Positions 60,701 to 64,000 of a stretch of 64,000 nt of DNA are shown in pieces (position 1 is the stretch's first letter; every line of letters begins with the position of its first letter). The DNA is from Candidatus Blautia intestinigallinarum (lineage in GTDB: Bacteria; Bacillota; Clostridia; Lachnospirales; Lachnospiraceae). The position numbers and the translations under genes were made by a program. The stretch spans positions 62,001 through 126,000 of the forward strand of contig DXIX01000012.1 of assembly GCA_019112635.1 (NCBI GenBank). Direction: 5' to 3'. The notes beneath the pieces are model-generated. The model worked only from the letters and a program-made list of their open reading frames with translations, ran no database searches and was not told the origin of the DNA.

Positions 60701-63253
60701 ATGAAAAGAAAAGTTTTATGTGTAGCCCTCAGTCTGACTCTGTGTTCTTCCATGGTGCTTCAGGTTGGAGCTGCGGCAGTGGATTCCCAGAGCGAAGCTC
60801 AGATGGAGGATCTCACCGCAGAGGATGAGAAAGAAGTGCCGGAGGAGACCAAAGATCAGGAGACGTCGGAGGAATCCGAAGACATAGAAAACGGGCAGGA
60901 GAACGAGCCCCAGGAGGATCAGAAAGAAGAGGAATCCGGTCTTGTATCCGAGGAAGCTTCCGAGGAAGAGACAACTGAGGAGCAGGAACCGGAGAGTGAA
61001 GAATCTTCTGAGGCGGAAGAATCAGAGACTACGCAGATAGAGGCAGAAGGCGTGGTACATACACATCTGATTGCCACCCATGGAATGATACCGGCAGATC
61101 AGGTGGAATGGGTACAGGAAGAGAATGGAGAATATCGTCTGTACTGCCATGCGGATGGCTGTGACGCAGTTTACTTCACAGCGAATGATGGAATTATTGG
61201 AATCCAGAATGGTGAGAATACATCTTATTATTATTTTGACCAGGATGGATACATGGTGACTGGAGAAGCTAAGATTCAGGCATCTGAGACAGGGCTTCCC
61301 AAAGAGGATGGAACATACTATTTCCTGGGAGCCGGAGAAGATAATTCCACGGATGTGATTGAAAAAAGCGAGCTCATGACACTGGATGCGCAGGTATCTC
61401 CTGAGACATCTGCTGTGGGAAGCATTCAGACCGACAAATGGGTATGGCGGAATGAGAAGTGGAATTATTACGATGAGACCACAGGAAAAAGACTGACACT
61501 GGATGAGCTGAAAGCACAGCAGAAAGATCCGGGCAATACCATCTTCAAGATCGGTGAGAGATATTATGCATTGACTGATGACTGCGTGCCTCAGACTGGA
61601 AGATTTGCAGTGGCCAACCCGTACAATGGTATTGAGAGTTACTTCTACGGAAGTGAGGAGGAGACTGCAGACGGACACAAAGGTTATCTGATGAAAGGAT
61701 GGGTTTACCTTCCGACAAAAGTGGCCAGCGGAGCGACTGCATCCAGATACCAGTACTTCGGTCTGAGCCTGGATGGCGAGGAACTGAAGAAACAGACAGA
61801 CGGTCAGTATTATGAGGGGGCAGAGTACATGTGGAATCAGACCATGTACGAGCTTCGCCAGATTGAGTCCTGTGTGAATGCGCCGGACAGAGATATGGGA
61901 GATGACCCATGGTATTTCCTGACTGCGAACGGCTATGTGGAGCATGACAAGCTGGTGGTTGGAACATTCAACCGTCCGGGAAAATATTATGGTGTGGATA
62001 ATAAGGGACATCTGTATCGCAGCACCCTTGGAAAAGTAAGAAATTCTTCCGGCAAGGTGAGAGCGTACTGCTTCTCCGCATCCGGTGTTCGATGCAATTA
62101 CCGCAATGGATGGTATATGGTTCCAGACACCAAGGATTGGTATTATTTTGACAATACTTATGCGAGATATATTAAGACGGGATGGCAGAGTATTGATTTG
62201 CCGAGTGACCCGGACCGTGTGTGCTGGGCTTACTATTATAAGAGCGGTGCCAACAAAGGTAAAATGAAGAAAAACGGCTGGCAGGGTTCCCGTTATATCA
62301 AGCCCAATGGTGTGATGGCAATGGGTGTATATAAAGTAGGAAATACACTCTATTACTTCAAACCGGCTACGAAGACAAAATGCTACGGTACAATGGTGAA
62401 AGACGGATGGATCACCAGCGGTTCTAAGAAATATTACGCATATCCATCTGGTAAGCTATATCGTGGATGGCACACAATCGGCGGAAAGATTTACTACTTC
62501 ATCTATGATGACGGTTCTATGATGAAGAACCAGTCCAGACAGTATACAGGCTCCAACAGTAAGTACAAAGGAAAATGGGGCTATGCGGACAGCACTGGAG
62601 TATGGCAGACCGGATGGGTGAAGACTTATCTGGGTGAGAAAGAAGGAGATGGCTTCCGCTATATCGACCCGACGACAGGAAAATTCGTCAAGAATCAGTG
62701 GAAGACCATTGATGGACTGAAATTCCATTTCAAAGCAGATGGCTGGCTGAAGCTGGATGTCAGCGATGAGATCAAAGGACCTTACAGTGTGAAGGTAAAC
62801 AGAACCACCTGTGTTATGACTATTTACAATCAGAGCGGAAACACACCGGTGAAGGCGATCCGTGTATCCGTAGGAAAGGCTGAGACTCCGACCCCGACCG
62901 GAACTTACACCCTGAGCCGTGCTGGAAGATGGCAGCTTCTGATGGGACCGTCTTATGGACAGTATGCAAGCCATGTGGTGGGTGCAGGCCAGGGAGGAAT
63001 CTTCATTCACTCTGTGGCAGGATCTGCGCCAAATAGCTATAGCCTTCCGGCGGCAGAGTTCGATCTTCTCGGACAGCCGGCATCCCATGGATGTATCCGT
63101 ACCTGTGTGCGCGACGCCCTCTGGGTATGGAATAACTGTAACGGGGCTAAGATTACCATCGGCGATAATCTGAACGATCCGTTTGGAAAACCAGGTTGGA
63201 TCTGGATTCCAGGATCACAGAATTATGATCCGACAGACCCGGCAGTACAATAA
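60701..63253 (+). CDS. Exported wall-repeat L,D-transpeptidase (YkuD)
   Basis: 850 residues from the ATG at 60701 (AGGAGG upstream). A signal peptide (LCVALSLTLCSSMVLQVGAAA) leads to an ~80-residue linker made almost only of Glu, Ser, Gln and Asp. Then come many aromatic/glycine repeats of the cell-wall/glucan-binding type (for example WYMVPDTKDWYYFDNT, GWQGSRYIKPNGVMAMGVYKVG, KYYAYPSGKLYRGWHTIGGKIYYF). The C-terminal ~150 residues are a YkuD domain with catalytic Cys798 in QPASHGCIRT and the upstream HSVAGS His. Expected to make 3-3 cross-links or attach proteins in peptidoglycan while bound to wall polymers. Confidence 0.92.
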   Translation: MKRKVLCVALSLTLCSSMVLQVGAAAVDSQSEAQMEDLTAEDEKEVPEETKDQETSEESEDIENGQENEPQEDQKEEESGLVSEEASEEETTEEQEPESEESSEAEESETTQIEAEGVVHTHLIATHGMIPADQVEWVQEENGEYRLYCHADGCDAVYFTANDGIIGIQNGENTSYYYFDQDGYMVTGEAKIQASETGLPKEDGTYYFLGAGEDNSTDVIEKSELMTLDAQVSPETSAVGSIQTDKWVWRNEKWNYYDETTGKRLTLDELKAQQKDPGNTIFKIGERYYALTDDCVPQTGRFAVANPYNGIESYFYGSEEETADGHKGYLMKGWVYLPTKVASGATASRYQYFGLSLDGEELKKQTDGQYYEGAEYMWNQTMYELRQIESCVNAPDRDMGDDPWYFLTANGYVEHDKLVVGTFNRPGKYYGVDNKGHLYRSTLGKVRNSSGKVRAYCFSASGVRCNYRNGWYMVPDTKDWYYFDNTYARYIKTGWQSIDLPSDPDRVCWAYYYKSGANKGKMKKNGWQGSRYIKPNGVMAMGVYKVGNTLYYFKPATKTKCYGTMVKDGWITSGSKKYYAYPSGKLYRGWHTIGGKIYYFIYDDGSMMKNQSRQYTGSNSKYKGKWGYADSTGVWQTGWVKTYLGEKEGDGFRYIDPTTGKFVKNQWKTIDGLKFHFKADGWLKLDVSDEIKGPYSVKVNRTTCVMTIYNQSGNTPVKAIRVSVGKAETPTPTGTYTLSRAGRWQLLMGPSYGQYASHVVGAGQGGIFIHSVAGSAPNSYSLPAAEFDLLGQPASHGCIRTCVRDALWVWNNCNGAKITIGDNLNDPFGKPGWIWIPGSQNYDPTDPAVQ

Positions 63254-63269
63254 AAACAGAGAGAATCTT

Positions 63270-63307
63270 AAAAAGCTTCGGCGGAGATAAAACCGCCGGA
63301 GCTTTTT
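63270..63307 (+). terminator. Terminator after the L,D-transpeptidase gene
   Basis: 15-bp stem (63270-63284 with 63293-63307, one T-G pair) with an 8-nt loop; A-run left, T-run right. Confidence 0.92.
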
Positions 63308-63308
63308 C

Positions 63309-63337
63309 TTGCATACGCCGGGAAAATCTCCTATAAT
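63309..63337 (+). promoter_or_regulatory. Promoter of the PLP-enzyme gene
   Basis: TTGCAT (63309-63314), 17-bp spacer, TATAAT (63332-63337). Confidence 0.8.
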
Positions 63338-63372
63338 AGTTAGGAAAAAAAGAGAATGAAAAGGGTAGAAAA

Positions 63373-64000
63373 ATGGAAAGCAGCAGAATCGAGCCTCTGA
63401 GATATTTTGATATCGGAGATAATCAGGTTTATATGATGCGGGAAGATCTTCTTCCTTTTTCCCTGGGCGGGAATAAGGTGAGAATTGGATGGGAATTTTT
63501 CTGTGATATGCGAAGGCAGGAAAAAAACTGTATGGTGGTCTACGGAAACAGCAGATCGAATCTGTGCCGTGTTCTGGCCAATCTTTGCTATTCCAGGAAC
63601 ATTCCCTGTTATATGATCAGTTCCCGGGAGGAAGGAGAGGAGCGCCGGGAGACGAACAACAGCAGACTGATGCGGTGGTTCGGCGCACATGTGATTCCCT
63701 GTGAGAAGTCTCAGATTGCGCAGACAGTGGAAGAAACCATGGAGATGTTAAAAGGTAAGGGGTATCGTCCTTACTATATTTATGGAAATAAATACGGAAC
63801 TGGAAATGAAGGGGTGCCGGTGCAGGCATATGTGAATGCCTATGATGAGATCTGCTCCTACGAAGCTCAAAACGGGATACACTTTGATTATATTTTCTTT
63901 CCGTCAGGAACAGGGGCAACTCAGAGCGGTCTGATCAGCGGGCATCTTCTGAAGCAGGATCAACGTCATATTATGGGAATTCTGATTTCATCCCGGGAGA
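63373..64000 (+). CDS. ACC deaminase/D-cysteine desulfhydrase-like PLP enzyme (5' part, cut by window edge)
   Basis: About 209 residues before the right edge, no stop. AAGGG precedes the ATG. Reading MESSRIEPLRYFDIGDNQVYMMREDLLPFSLGGNKVR, the Lys in GGNKVR is the expected PLP lysine of the fold-type II D-cysteine desulfhydrase/ACC deaminase group; YGNSRSNLCRVLANLC holds the substrate carboxylate loop and FPSGTGATQSGLISG the phosphate loop. Substrate (D-cysteine, 2,3-diaminopropionate or other) cannot be told from this part. Own promoter. Confidence 0.82.
   Translation, partial: MESSRIEPLRYFDIGDNQVYMMREDLLPFSLGGNKVRIGWEFFCDMRRQEKNCMVVYGNSRSNLCRVLANLCYSRNIPCYMISSREEGEERRETNNSRLMRWFGAHVIPCEKSQIAQTVEETMEMLKGKGYRPYYIYGNKYGTGNEGVPVQAYVNAYDEICSYEAQNGIHFDYIFFPSGTGATQSGLISGHLLKQDQRHIMGILISSRE

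Noticed and set aside
61022-62011. 329-codon minus-strand frame inside the L,D-transpeptidase gene
   Set aside because: Antisense to a repeat-rich exported protein; no promoter or ribosome binding site.

Overview
The window reads as a chromosomal segment of a spore-forming, anaerobic Clostridia, most likely a gut Lachnospiraceae. The evidence is moderate GC with strong AGGAGG-type ribosome binding sites and frequent TTG/GTG starts; the spore genes gpr and spoIIP plus a GerMN lipoprotein; T-box and FMN riboswitches; a ferredoxin-linked 2-oxoacid oxidoreductase; and an acetogen-type methylene-tetrahydrofolate reductase set. I see no rRNA, tRNA, CRISPR array, prophage or insertion sequence.

Layout. 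1-3.6 kb (minus): Ktr-type K+ uptake (ktrB, ktrA) followed by a PiT phosphate transporter cut by the window edge, plus a small unknown membrane protein. 3.7-6.8 kb: de novo NAD operon nadABC. 6.9-11.6 kb: a GGDEF-EAL protein, diaminopropionate ammonia-lyase, and (minus) a lipoprotein nuclease. 11.7-20.8 kb: the metabolic highlight, a ten-gene cluster: a Leu/Val-type amino-acid dehydrogenase, an NSS sodium symporter, butyrate kinase, phosphate butyryltransferase, an unassigned P-loop ATPase, a four-subunit VOR-type 2-oxoacid:ferredoxin oxidoreductase and a GntR regulator. Together these spell uptake, deamination, oxidative decarboxylation to acyl-CoA, phosphotransfer and ATP formation, i.e. branched-chain amino acid fermentation to branched-chain fatty acids. 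20.8-23 kb (minus): a CstA-family carrier under a T-box leader whose best specifier reads GUU (Val). 23-26.5 kb: FMN riboswitch with an enlarged L2 loop, ECF riboflavin transporter, Nudix hydrolase, Csp-like subtilase. 26.5-30.3 kb: RnfC2 with an N-terminal MetV-like domain, then free MetV and MetF. 30.4-33.8 kb: hisC, a DUF368 membrane protein, a sigma-like protein lacking region 4, a small DMT-type carrier.

33.8-49.4 kb: comEA, a two-component system, GerMN lipoprotein, comEC, holA, rpsT (minus), gpr, spoIIP, lepA, a small lipoprotein, hemW, and a radical-SAM/DUF4130 putative DNA-repair pair. 49.4-64 kb: uvrA, an MreB-family gene, recD2, a ComF-family gene, two unassigned membrane proteins, cdaA-cdaR (c-di-AMP synthesis), an HPr gene, a large wall-repeat L,D-transpeptidase, and a truncated PLP-enzyme gene at the right edge.

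Start sites were chosen from ribosome binding sites and family starts and are often shorter than the longest open frame. Gene functions come from recognised motifs; no database search was run.
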